Origin: Vicinamibacterales bacterium
GTDB taxonomy: Bacteria; Acidobacteriota; Vicinamibacteria; Vicinamibacterales; CAVVIG01
DNA length: 40,670 bases
Assembly: GCA_025450765.1 (NCBI GenBank)
Contig: JANWLS010000152.1
Span: 1-40,670, forward strand
Reading direction: 5' to 3'
Position 1 is the first letter of the stretch, and each line of letters opens with the position of its first letter. The notes beneath the pieces are model-generated. The model had not been told where the DNA came from and searched no databases. It saw nothing but the letters and a program-made list of their open reading frames with translations. A program made the translations under genes and the position numbers. Shown piece by piece: positions 7,961 to 16,276 of this stretch.

Positions 7961-9574
7961 GTGAACGATCGAAGCAGACCGGCTTCGGCGCTTGCGCTGC
8001 ACGTGCTGGCCACAACGCCCGACGGGACCCAATCGGCGCTCGAACTGGCCGCGCGCCTCATCGACGACACCGACGCGCAGCTCGTCGTCCTCGTTCCGCG
8101 GTATCCGAGCGCGCGACCCGGTGCCTCGGACGAATCCGATGTCGACGTCTATCGGGCGCTCGCGGCGCGGCTGGGCGTTCAGGCCACCGTGATCGGGTGT
8201 GTCTGTCGCAGGCTCGACGACATCGTCCGCCAGATGCTGGGGCGGTCCTCGCTCATCATTGTCGGCGGCGCACGCCGGCTCTGGTGGCCGTCGCGCGAAC
8301 AACGCCTCGCCGACCGATTGATGACGGCCGGCTATCCGGTGCTCTTCTCCTGCCGTCACACCACGTCGGGAACCCGGACGCTCGCCGCAAGCGCGCTATG
8401 GCCGGCGATCATCCTGACGCTGCTCAGCGTCACCGGTCCGGTGCACGCACAAGAGAATAGCTCGACCCCTGCTCCCGCGGCAGCACGCGCGGACACCGCC
8501 GGTGCCACGGCAAGTCCGCTCGCCGATGTGCTGTTCGGCGCGACACTCGAGACCTTCTATGAATATGACGGCAACAGGCCGCCCGATCGCGTGCTCCCCC
8601 TGCGCGCGTACGACACGCGCGCGAACACGTTCGGGATTCAGCAGGCCGCGATCGTTCTGGAGTTGCCGGCCGACGTGGCCGACGGCCGCCGCTTCGGCGC
8701 ACGCCTGGATCTGCAGTTCGGGATGGCCACGGACACCGTGCAGGGGAGCCCGGCCAATGAGCCCAGGCCGGCGGCCTATCGCAATCTCTGGCAGGCGTAC
8801 GGCACGTACATCTTCCCGCTGAGGCCGCGCGGGCTGCAGGTCGACGTCGGAAAATACGCCTCCACCCTGGGATACGAAACGAACTACGCGAAGGACGACC
8901 AGACGTTCTCACGCGCGCTCTTGTTCGATTTTCTGCCGTTCTACAACACCGGCGTGCGGGTCACCTTTCCGGTGAACGCCCACCTCTCGCTGGTCTACAT
9001 GCTGTCGAACGGCATCCAGGAGACGGAAGACTTCAACAACTTCAAGTCGAGCCAGTTTGCCGCGGTGCTCAAGCCGACCGGCGCGATCACCTGGGTGCTC
9101 AACGGCTACATCGGTCAGGAGCAGCGCGACAATGGCCGGCCTGGCGAGCCCGATGGCTTCTTCAAGGTCTTCGACACCTACGCCACGATCGTGCCGCGCC
9201 CGAATCTGACCCTGGCGATCGACGTGAACCACACGTCGAATCAGGTCATCGAAGGAGGCGCGCGAACCTCGCTCGACGGCGCCGCCGCGTACGTGCGGTA
9301 TCAGGCGACACACGCCACGGCGGCCGGCCTTCGTTACGAGCACCTCGCCGACTCGGGACTGTTCACGGGCGTCCGGCAGACGGTCCAGGAGGCGACGGCC
9401 ACGCTGGAGCGCCGGCTGTCCGATGGATTTCTCGTCCGCGCGGAGATCCGCCGCGACTGGTCCAGCAGCGCGTTCTTTCCCGGGCCGCTCGGCGCGGCCG
9501 ATCCCAGGCCGTTCGAGAACACCGCGCTCGTGGGTTGCATCTGGTGGTTCGGCAACAAACAGGGAGCCTGGTAG
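7961..9574 (+). CDS. KdpD-type stress-protein domain fused in frame to an outer-membrane porin
   Basis: One continuous frame of 537 residues holds two unlike parts. Residues 1-135 resemble the universal-stress-protein domain of KdpD (ALELAARLIDDTDAQLVVLV; SSLIIVGGARR; ADRLMTAGYPVLF). Residues 142-163 are a hydrophobic stretch ending VTGPVHA, a good signal peptide with cleavage after Ala163. Residues 175-537 resemble a 'putative beta-barrel porin' (OmpL-like), rich in alternating strands (GARLDLQFGMATDT, GLQVDVGKYASTLGYETNYA) and ending in a strand with WWFG. The start is GTG at 7961 with a taggagc ribosome site. An internal in-frame GTG at 8339 would yield a conventional exported porin, so two products are possible. 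Porins of this kind sit beside kdp genes in other bacteria (from memory), where they may let K+ cross the outer membrane. Confidence 0.75.
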   Translation: MNDRSRPASALALHVLATTPDGTQSALELAARLIDDTDAQLVVLVPRYPSARPGASDESDVDVYRALAARLGVQATVIGCVCRRLDDIVRQMLGRSSLIIVGGARRLWWPSREQRLADRLMTAGYPVLFSCRHTTSGTRTLAASALWPAIILTLLSVTGPVHAQENSSTPAPAAARADTAGATASPLADVLFGATLETFYEYDGNRPPDRVLPLRAYDTRANTFGIQQAAIVLELPADVADGRRFGARLDLQFGMATDTVQGSPANEPRPAAYRNLWQAYGTYIFPLRPRGLQVDVGKYASTLGYETNYAKDDQTFSRALLFDFLPFYNTGVRVTFPVNAHLSLVYMLSNGIQETEDFNNFKSSQFAAVLKPTGAITWVLNGYIGQEQRDNGRPGEPDGFFKVFDTYATIVPRPNLTLAIDVNHTSNQVIEGGARTSLDGAAAYVRYQATHATAAGLRYEHLADSGLFTGVRQTVQEATATLERRLSDGFLVRAEIRRDWSSSAFFPGPLGAADPRPFENTALVGCIWWFGNKQGAW

Positions 9575-9582
9575 GAGCGCTC

Positions 9583-9666
9583 ATGGTGCTGGCGGGCATG
9601 GTGTTGTTGGCGCTGCTCACGTTTGCGGCGTTGTCTGGATTCATCGTCCTGTGCGATCGCATCTAA
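9583..9666 (+). CDS. 27-residue membrane peptide upstream of kdpF
   Basis: The product starts MVLAGMVLLALLTFAAL and ends IVLCDRI. It has one transmembrane helix with a short polar tail. It begins 8 bp after the porin stop, with gtaggagcgctc as a ribosome site, and precedes kdpF by 15 bp. Tiny peptides ending in CDR(L/I) recur before kdpF in other genomes as far as I recall, so it is probably an accessory Kdp peptide rather than chance. No function is known to me. Confidence 0.6.
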   Translation: MVLAGMVLLALLTFAALSGFIVLCDRI

Positions 9667-9681
9667 TCGATGAGGTGGGCC

Positions 9682-9762
9682 ATGACCATCCTGTCACTCA
9701 TTCTGAGCATCGCCGCCGCCGTGTACCTGCTGTACGCGATGCTACGCCCAGAGCGCTTCTGA
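9682..9762 (+). CDS. kdpF: KdpF, small subunit of the Kdp potassium ATPase
   Basis: This 26-residue single-helix peptide begins MTILSLILSIAAAVYLLYAM and ends LRPERF. The YLLYAxLRPExF ending is diagnostic of KdpF. It stabilises the KdpABC complex in the inner membrane. It is preceded by gaggtgg as a ribosome site and ends 6 bp before kdpA. Confidence 0.92.
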   Translation: MTILSLILSIAAAVYLLYAMLRPERF

Positions 9763-9768
9763 GAGACG

Positions 9769-11478
9769 ATGAGTACCCAATATCTCGCGGTGACGTTCAC
9801 GATCGTGCTGGCCGTGGCCACCAGCGTTCCGCTGGGACGCTACATCTACGACGTGTTCTCGGGACAGCACACCTGGCTCGATCCCATCTTCCGGCCGATC
9901 GAACGGCTCGTGCTGCGCGCATCCGGCGTCGACGCAGCCGTTGCGCAGGACTGGAAACGGTATTCGGCCTCGCTGCTCCTCTCAAACGTGGTGATGTGGC
10001 TGATTGGCTTCGCCATCCTCGAACTGCAGGGCCACCTCCCACTCAATCCCGATCACATCGGCGGCATGGAGCCGACGCAGGCCTTCAATACCATCAGCAG
10101 CTTCGTCACGAACACGAACCTGCAGCACTACGCCGGGGAGACGAGCCTCTCGTACTTCTCACAAATGTTCGTCATCACGTTCCTGCAGTTCGTGACGGCG
10201 GCAACGGGCGTGGCCGCCTGCGTCGCCGTCATCCGCGGGCTCGCCGGCGATCGTCTCACGGCGCTCGGGAATTTCTACGTCGACGCGACACGCGCAGCGG
10301 TCCGCCTGTTCCTGCCGCTGGCGCTCGTCGTGGGAGTGTTCCTGCTCTGGCAGGGAGCGCCGATGACGTTCAAGAGCGCGCTCCACGCAACGACAGTGGA
10401 AGGCGCACCGCAGACGATTGCGAGAGGTGTCGTGGCCGCCGAGGTGGCCATCAAGCAGCTCGGGACGAACGGCGGCGGCTACTTCAACGCCAACTCGGCG
10501 CATCCCTTCGAGAATCCGACGCCGCTCACCAATCTCGTCGAGACCTGGGCGATCCTCGTGATTCCGATGGCGATGGTCTGGGCACTCGGCGACTTCACGC
10601 GCCGGCGCACGCTCGCGGTCGTGGTGTTCACCGTGATGCTGGCCATCTACGTCCCGATGGTGGCGATCGCCGTTGGCCAGGAGGCGCACGGGAGTCCGGC
10701 GATCGCCGCGATGGGCGTCAGCCAGACAGCCGGGTCGATGGAAGGCAAGGAAGTACGGTTCGGCTCCGGGCTCTCCGCGCTGTGGGCCGTCAGCACCACG
10801 GTCACCTCCAACGGCTCGGTGAATGCCGCCCAGGACTCCCTGACACCGCTGACCGGTCTCATGGCGATGATCGGGATGTGGCTGAACAACATCTTCGGCG
10901 GCGTGGGAGTCGGCTTCCTCAACATGATGATCGTCATCATCGTGACGGTGTTCATCGCCGGGATGATGATTGGCCGGACGCCGGAATTCCTGGGGAAGAA
11001 GGTCGAAGGCCGGGAGATGAAGCTCGCCAGTCTGGCGCTCCTCTGGCATCCGCTGGCCATCTTGATCGGCACCGCAGTGGCCTGTGCGGTATGGACCTCG
11101 ACCGCGCATCCGGACGCGGCGCTCGGCTGGCTGCACAATCATGGTCCACACGGATTTTCGGAGATGCTTTACGAGTTCTCGTCATCAGCCGCCAACAACG
11201 GCTCCGGGTTCGAGGGGCTCGGCAACAACACGCCGTTCTGGAACATCTCCACGGGCCTGGTCATGCTGCTCTCGCGCTATATCCCGATCGTCGCGCCGCT
11301 CGCGCTCGCCGGCTCGCTGGCCGCCAAGCCAGCCGCCCCGGAGACGGCTGGCTCGCTCCGCGCCGACACACCAACGTTCGGATTCACGCTCTGGGCGGTC
11401 ATCATCATCCTCGGCCTGCTGATGTTTCTGCCGGTCGCGGTCCTCGGTCCGCTGGCCGAATACCTGGCGCTGCACTAG
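9769..11478 (+). CDS. kdpA: KdpA, potassium-binding channel subunit of the K+-transporting ATPase
   Basis: This 569-residue inner-membrane protein is the K+-selective pore subunit. All four filter-loop regions of the family can be recognised: SSFVTNTNLQHYAGE, TNGGGYFNANSAHPFENP, VTSNGSVNAAQDSLTPL and NNGSGFEGLGNNTPFWN. About ten transmembrane helices are present and the length is typical (557-600). The ATG at 9769 is the first start after kdpF. It is part of the F-A-C-B run, which should be induced under potassium limitation through KdpE. Confidence 0.96.
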   Translation: MSTQYLAVTFTIVLAVATSVPLGRYIYDVFSGQHTWLDPIFRPIERLVLRASGVDAAVAQDWKRYSASLLLSNVVMWLIGFAILELQGHLPLNPDHIGGMEPTQAFNTISSFVTNTNLQHYAGETSLSYFSQMFVITFLQFVTAATGVAACVAVIRGLAGDRLTALGNFYVDATRAAVRLFLPLALVVGVFLLWQGAPMTFKSALHATTVEGAPQTIARGVVAAEVAIKQLGTNGGGYFNANSAHPFENPTPLTNLVETWAILVIPMAMVWALGDFTRRRTLAVVVFTVMLAIYVPMVAIAVGQEAHGSPAIAAMGVSQTAGSMEGKEVRFGSGLSALWAVSTTVTSNGSVNAAQDSLTPLTGLMAMIGMWLNNIFGGVGVGFLNMMIVIIVTVFIAGMMIGRTPEFLGKKVEGREMKLASLALLWHPLAILIGTAVACAVWTSTAHPDAALGWLHNHGPHGFSEMLYEFSSSAANNGSGFEGLGNNTPFWNISTGLVMLLSRYIPIVAPLALAGSLAAKPAAPETAGSLRADTPTFGFTLWAVIIILGLLMFLPVAVLGPLAEYLALH

Positions 11479-11489
11479 GAGACGGACGT

Positions 11490-12077
11490 ATGGGGAAGGA
11501 GCTCAGGCACGCGGTCGCGTTCACGGCGCTGACCATGCTGCTCTTCGGCGGCGCCTATCATGGCGTCCTCTGGGTGATCGGCCGGGTCGCCTTTCCCGCG
11601 CAGGCGGAGGGCAGCGTCATCCGCCGGGCCGACGGGACCGTGGTGGGATCGGCGCTCGTCGCGCAGCGGTTCGTCGAGCGGGGCTACGTTCATTCCAGGC
11701 CTTCGGCCGTCGAGTACGACGCCGCCTCGACGGGCCCTTCGAACAACGGCAGTGCCAATCCGGAGCAGATCGCTCTGGAGCGGAAGCGCCTTCAGGCGGT
11801 CATGGCGGAAGACGACGTCAAGGCGGCCCAAGTCCCTTCCGAGCTGATTACCGCGAGCGGCAGCGGCATCGATCCGGACCTGCCGCTTGCTGGCGTCGAC
11901 GTCCAAGTTTCACGGATAGCGGCGGCGCGGCATGTGCCGGCCGCGCGCATCCGCTCGCTCATTGCGGCACATGCCGACGCGCCCACGTGGGGGTTTCTCG
12001 GCTGCGCGCGTGTGAACGTGCTCGAGTTGAACCTCGCCTTGAACGAGGCGTTCGGCCCGCCACCAACGAGCCACTGA
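11490..12077 (+). CDS. kdpC: KdpC, accessory subunit of the K+-transporting ATPase
   Basis: The 195-residue protein has one N-terminal transmembrane helix (about 8-32, FTALTMLLFGGAYHGVLWVI) and a soluble domain. That domain carries the family motifs GSALVAQRFVERGYVHSRPS, SNNGSANPE, ITASGSGIDPDLP and a C-terminal VNVLELNLALNEAFG. It stabilises the KdpA-KdpB complex. The ATG at 11490 follows taggaga by about 7 bp. Placement between kdpA and kdpB is unusual, since kdpC normally follows kdpB. The very long open frame that includes this gene from further upstream is a shadow over kdpA. Confidence 0.94.
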   Translation: MGKELRHAVAFTALTMLLFGGAYHGVLWVIGRVAFPAQAEGSVIRRADGTVVGSALVAQRFVERGYVHSRPSAVEYDAASTGPSNNGSANPEQIALERKRLQAVMAEDDVKAAQVPSELITASGSGIDPDLPLAGVDVQVSRIAAARHVPAARIRSLIAAHADAPTWGFLGCARVNVLELNLALNEAFGPPPTSH

Positions 12078-12089
12078 CGGCACACCCTG

Positions 12090-14132
12090 ATGACAGACCA
12101 CTCGCACGCCCGATCGCTGTGGGATTCGCGGATCGTCCGGCAGGCTGCCTGGGATTCGCTGAGAAAGCTCGATCCACGGGTGCAGATCAGAAATCCGGTC
12201 ATGTTCATCGTCGAAGGGGGCAGCCTGCTGACGACGATCGTCTTCGTCCAGGAGCTGCTCGGAACGGCCGGGTCGAGGTTGTTCACCGGACAGGTCGCGT
12301 TCTGGCTCTGGTTCACGGTCATCTTCGCGAACTTCGCGGAGGCGATGGCCGAAGGTCGCGGCAAAGCGCAGGCCGACACCCTGCGCCGGACCCGGACCGA
12401 GACGACGGCCAATCGGATCGACGCCGCGGGGCGTGAGGAGATCGTGCCGGCCGCCACGCTGCGGCAAGGCGACCTCGTGATGGTTCGTGCGGGCGACCTG
12501 ATTCCCTCCGACGGCGACATCATCGAAGGCGTCGCCTCGGTCGACGAATCGGCCATTACCGGAGAATCGGCACCGGTCATTCGCGAATCAGGCGGCGACC
12601 GGTCCGCCGTCACAGGCGGCACGCGAGTCATTTCGGACTGGATCAAGGTACGCGTGACCTCCGATCCGGGACATACATTCCTCGATCGCATGATTGCCCT
12701 CGTCGAAGGAGCCGAACGCCAGAAGACCCCTAACGAGATCGCCCTCACGATCCTTCTCGCCCTGCTCACGCTCGTCTTCCTGCTCGTGGTCGTCACGTTG
12801 GAGCCGTTCGCGTGGTATGCGGGGACGACGATCCCGATTCCGGTGCTGATTGCGCTGCTCGTGTGCCTGATTCCCACGACCATCGGCGCCCTCATCTCCG
12901 CGATCGGCATCGCGGGCATGGACCGGCTCGTGCAGCGAAACGTGCTGGCGATGTCCGGTCGTGCCGTCGAAGCCGCCGGCGATGTGGATACGCTGCTCCT
13001 CGACAAGACCGGCACGATCACGCTCGGCAACCGACAGGCCCACGCGTTCATCGCGCTGAGCGGCATCACTGAACGAGAGCTGGCCGATGCGGCGCAGCTG
13101 GCCTCGCTCGCTGACGAAACGCCGGAGGGGCGCTCGATCGTGATTCTGGCCAAGGAGCGGTACGGGCTTCGCGGACGGGAACTGGCTGGCACCAATGCCG
13201 TCTTCGTCCCCTTCAGCGCCCACACGCGGATGTCAGGGATCGATTTGGACGGCCGGCGGATCCGGAAAGGGGCCGCGGACGCAATGGCCCAGTACGTCGC
13301 GGCCGGTGGTGGTCCGATCCCGGCGGAGCTGCAGCTGGAGGTCGATCGCATCGCCCGGTCGGGGGGCACGCCGCTCGTCGTGGCGGAGCCGACCCGCGTG
13401 CTCGGCGTCGTCCATCTCAAGGACATCGTCAAGGGCGGGATCCGAGAGCGGTTCGCCCGGCTTCGGGCGATGGGGATCCGCACGGTGATGATCACCGGCG
13501 ATAACCCGCTCACCGCGGCAGCCATTGCCGCCGAGGCGGGGGTGGACGATTATCTCGCACAGGCGACGCCCGAGCACAAGATGCGGCTCATTCGCGAACA
13601 ACAGGCCGAGGGCAAGCTCGTCGCCATGACGGGCGACGGCACGAACGACGCCCCGGCGCTCGCGCAGTCGGACGTCGGCGTGGCGATGAATACCGGGACG
13701 ACCGCCGCGAAGGAAGCCGGCAACATGGTCGATCTCGATTCGAACCCGACCAAACTCATCGAGATCGTCGAGATCGGCAAGCAACTCCTGATGACGCGTG
13801 GCGCGTTGACGACGTTTTCGATTGCCAACGATGTCGCGAAGTATTTCGCGATCGTCCCGGCGATGTTCATCCTGGCCTTCCCTCAGCTCGGCGTGCTGAA
13901 TATCATGCGGCTCGCGACCCCCGAGTCGGCGATTCTCTCGGCCGTGATCTTCAATGCGCTTATCATCATCGCGTTGATTCCCCTCGCGCTGCGAGGCATC
14001 ACGTACCGACCACTCGGCGCGGCCGCGCTTCTCCGTCGCAACATGCTGATCTATGGCGCCGGCGGGATCGTGCTCCCGTTCGTGGGTATCAAGGTGATCG
14101 ACCTGCTGCTCGTCGCCGTCCACCTCGCCTGA
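12090..14132 (+). CDS. kdpB: KdpB, catalytic P-type ATPase subunit
   Basis: This 680-residue P-type ATPase hydrolyses ATP to drive potassium uptake by the Kdp complex. Visible motifs are the actuator [10 protein letters not shown], the phosphorylation site [13 protein letters not shown] (Asp305), nucleotide-binding RKGAADAMA and the hinge [18 protein letters not shown]. About seven transmembrane helices are present. The length is normal (680-690). It follows kdpC by 12 bp, with only a weak ribosome site, and precedes the KdpD N-terminal gene by 8 bp, consistent with one operon. Confidence 0.96.
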   Translation: MTDHSHARSLWDSRIVRQAAWDSLRKLDPRVQIRNPVMFIVEGGSLLTTIVFVQELLGTAGSRLFTGQVAFWLWFTVIFANFAEAMAEGRGKAQADTLRRTRTETTANRIDAAGREEIVPAATLRQGDLVMVRAGDLIPSDGDIIEGVASVDESAITGESAPVIRESGGDRSAVTGGTRVISDWIKVRVTSDPGHTFLDRMIALVEGAERQKTPNEIALTILLALLTLVFLLVVVTLEPFAWYAGTTIPIPVLIALLVCLIPTTIGALISAIGIAGMDRLVQRNVLAMSGRAVEAAGDVDTLLLDKTGTITLGNRQAHAFIALSGITERELADAAQLASLADETPEGRSIVILAKERYGLRGRELAGTNAVFVPFSAHTRMSGIDLDGRRIRKGAADAMAQYVAAGGGPIPAELQLEVDRIARSGGTPLVVAEPTRVLGVVHLKDIVKGGIRERFARLRAMGIRTVMITGDNPLTAAAIAAEAGVDDYLAQATPEHKMRLIREQQAEGKLVAMTGDGTNDAPALAQSDVGVAMNTGTTAAKEAGNMVDLDSNPTKLIEIVEIGKQLLMTRGALTTFSIANDVAKYFAIVPAMFILAFPQLGVLNIMRLATPESAILSAVIFNALIIIALIPLALRGITYRPLGAAALLRRNMLIYGAGGIVLPFVGIKVIDLLLVAVHLA

Positions 14133-14140
14133 GGAGGATC

Positions 14141-15292
14141 ATGTCCACTTCCAGTCCTGACGCGCTGCTGGCGCGTCTCAATGACAGTCAGCGGACACGT
14201 CTGCGCGTCTATATCGGCGCCGCGCCGGGTGTCGGCAAGACGTACGAGATGCTGCACGAGGCGCATGATCTGCGCAGTCGAGGCCTGGACGTCGTCGTCG
14301 GGTACGTGGAGACGTATGGCCGGCGCGAGACCGAGGCGCAGATCGGCGATCTCGAGCTCATCCCGCGACGGACCGTCGACCATCGCGGCGTCACGCTCGA
14401 CGAGATGGACGTCGACGCCATCATCCGCCGCAAGCCGCAGGTCGTTCTCGTCGACGAATTGGCGCACACGAACGTGCCGGGCAGCCGGCACGCCAAGCGC
14501 TACGAGGACGTCCTCGACCTGCTTGACGCCGGCATCCACGTGATGACGGCCGTCAACATCCAGCACCTCGAGACCCTGAACGACGCCGTCGCACGGGTGA
14601 CCGGCGTGCGCGTCCGCGAAACGGTCCCGGACACGTTCCTCGATCGGGCCGACGAAGTCATCAATGTCGATGCCACGGTCGAGGAGCTTCGGAGCCGGCT
14701 CCGCGAGGGGAAGATCTACAAGCCGGACAAGGTCGAGCAGGCGCTGACGAATTTCTTTCGCAAGGGGAACCTCTCGACGCTGCGCGAACTGGCGTTGCGC
14801 GCCGTCGCCGACGAGATCGGGGAGAAGGCCGCGAGCTACCGCCAGCAGGAAGGTCTGGAGCCGGCGCTCATTCCGGAGCGCGTGATGGTCTGCATGAGCT
14901 CCAACGCACAGGCCCCGCGCGTGCTCCGCACCGGAGCCCGGATCGCTGGCCGGCTCGGCGCCCGATGGTACGCCGTGTACGTCGAAACGCCCGGTGAACG
15001 CCCGGGACAGATTCAGCCGGACGATTCAGAGGCGCTCCGGCAGAACATCACGCTGGCGGAAAGCCTCGGCGCAACGGTCGTTCGGGTCAAAGCCGCGCGC
15101 GCCGCCGATGGTCTTGTCGCGTTCGCCCAGCGCGAGGGGATCACCCACGTCATCTTCGGCCAGAGTGCCAGGAGCCGCTGGGAAGTGCTGTGGCACGGCT
15201 CCACCTTGAACAAGTTCCTGAGCTCAGTGCGCGATGCCGCGGTCCAAGTCGTGCCGTTCGAGGATCTGTCGAGTGCACTGCGGTCCAAGTAG
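14141..15292 (+). CDS. Stand-alone KdpD N-terminal sensor domain with stress-protein domain
   Basis: The 383-residue cytosolic protein matches the N-terminal half of KdpD. The KdpD domain (about 15-225) has a Walker-A-like GAAPGVGKTYEML, VVVGYVETYGR and the Walker-B-like VVLVDELAHTNVPGSRH. A universal-stress-protein domain (about 245-375) includes RVMVCMSSNAQAPRVLRTG and ITHVIFGQSARSRWE. There are no membrane helices and no kinase domain. A strong ribosome site (gaggagga) precedes the ATG. In full-length KdpD these domains tune kinase activity to ATP, K+ or c-di-AMP. Here it would act in trans on the truncated kinase at 5696-7216. Free-standing forms are known in cyanobacteria. Confidence 0.88.
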   Translation: MSTSSPDALLARLNDSQRTRLRVYIGAAPGVGKTYEMLHEAHDLRSRGLDVVVGYVETYGRRETEAQIGDLELIPRRTVDHRGVTLDEMDVDAIIRRKPQVVLVDELAHTNVPGSRHAKRYEDVLDLLDAGIHVMTAVNIQHLETLNDAVARVTGVRVRETVPDTFLDRADEVINVDATVEELRSRLREGKIYKPDKVEQALTNFFRKGNLSTLRELALRAVADEIGEKAASYRQQEGLEPALIPERVMVCMSSNAQAPRVLRTGARIAGRLGARWYAVYVETPGERPGQIQPDDSEALRQNITLAESLGATVVRVKAARAADGLVAFAQREGITHVIFGQSARSRWEVLWHGSTLNKFLSSVRDAAVQVVPFEDLSSALRSK

Positions 15293-15322
15293 TGTCCGTG
15301 AACGATTGCGCGCGGACTTCCG

Positions 15323-16276
15323 TTATGCGCCGCCGTGTCGCCCGAGCCAGCCGAGGATTGCTGCGATGCTCCCTCTCGCCAGCGCGACGCTGGTGTCGGC
15401 GGCGCCGTAGTACAAGTTGAGGCCGTCGCCGTCGGCATCGAGCGTGTACCCGCACGGAAACGTCACGTAACCGACGTCGCCTTCACGTTCATAGGACGTT
15501 TCAGGTCCGAAAATCCACGAATCCCCGCGTAACACACACTCTTGCGCCGTCTCCAGGTCGAAGAGCGCTGCCCCAAGCCTGTACAAACAGCCCGCCGCCG
15601 TCCGTCTGACGCCGTGGTACAGCAGCAGCCATCCGCGCGACGTCTCGATCAGCGGCGGCCCCAGCCCAACGCGGTTGGCATCCCACCATGACCCGCGGCG
15701 CGCCGGCATCACCAGCCGATGCCCGCCCCAGTTGCGGAGGTCCGGCGAAAAGGATATCCAGATGTCTGCGGAGGGATCAGTCCATGGGCGGTGAAGAAGA
15801 GCGAAGCGACCGTTGACGCGACGCGGCAGGAGCGCCGCATCCTTGTCGTCTGGCTGCATCACCATGCCGTAGCGCTCAAATCTTCGGAAGTCCGTCGTCA
15901 ACGCCAGCGCGACTCCGGGGCCTCCTCTGCTGAACGCCGTATAGGTCACGGCGTACTTCCCAAGCTCGTCGATGAAGGTGATCCGCGGGTCTTCGATCCC
16001 CCACAATTCTTCCGGGTGTCCTTCGGGATCCGGCCACAGCGTAGGTTCCGGATCGATTCGCCAGCCGTCGACGCCGTTGTCGGAGCGCGCGGCGCACAGA
16101 TGCGAGTGCCCTCGCCGATCCTCGACGCGGCAGAGGAGCAGGGTACTGCCGTCAGCAAGGCGCGTCGCGCCAGGGTTGAAAACGGAGTGTGCGGGGTACG
16201 GCCAGTCGGCCGCCGTCAGAATGGGGTTGTTGGGGTGCCGTTCGAAGAGCACGTCGTAATGCACGGATGGAATCAT
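15323..16276 (-). CDS. GH130-like glycosidase/phosphorylase
   Basis: This 317-residue protein has the five-bladed propeller pattern of GH130, a family of beta-mannoside phosphorylases and hydrolases. It shows HPNNPIL near the N-terminus, then FNPGATRL, LLCRVEDRRGHSHL, GIEDPRIT, KDAALLPRRVNGRFALLHRP, LLLYHGVRR and YYGAADTSVALA near the end. The ATG at 16276 overlaps the stop of the glycosyltransferase gene (ATGA), so translation is coupled. An upstream extension of the frame lies inside that gene and is rejected. The partner suggests that it trims or recycles a mannose-containing glycan. The linkage cannot be read from sequence. Confidence 0.82.
   Translation of the reverse strand: MIPSVHYDVLFERHPNNPILTAADWPYPAHSVFNPGATRLADGSTLLLCRVEDRRGHSHLCAARSDNGVDGWRIDPEPTLWPDPEGHPEELWGIEDPRITFIDELGKYAVTYTAFSRGGPGVALALTTDFRRFERYGMVMQPDDKDAALLPRRVNGRFALLHRPWTDPSADIWISFSPDLRNWGGHRLVMPARRGSWWDANRVGLGPPLIETSRGWLLLYHGVRRTAAGCLYRLGAALFDLETAQECVLRGDSWIFGPETSYEREGDVGYVTFPCGYTLDADGDGLNLYYGAADTSVALARGSIAAILGWLGRHGGA

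Noticed and set aside
9423-11489. Long open frame leading into kdpC
   Set aside because: It runs antiphase over the porin end and kdpA, which have clear homology. Only the part from 11490 is kdpC.
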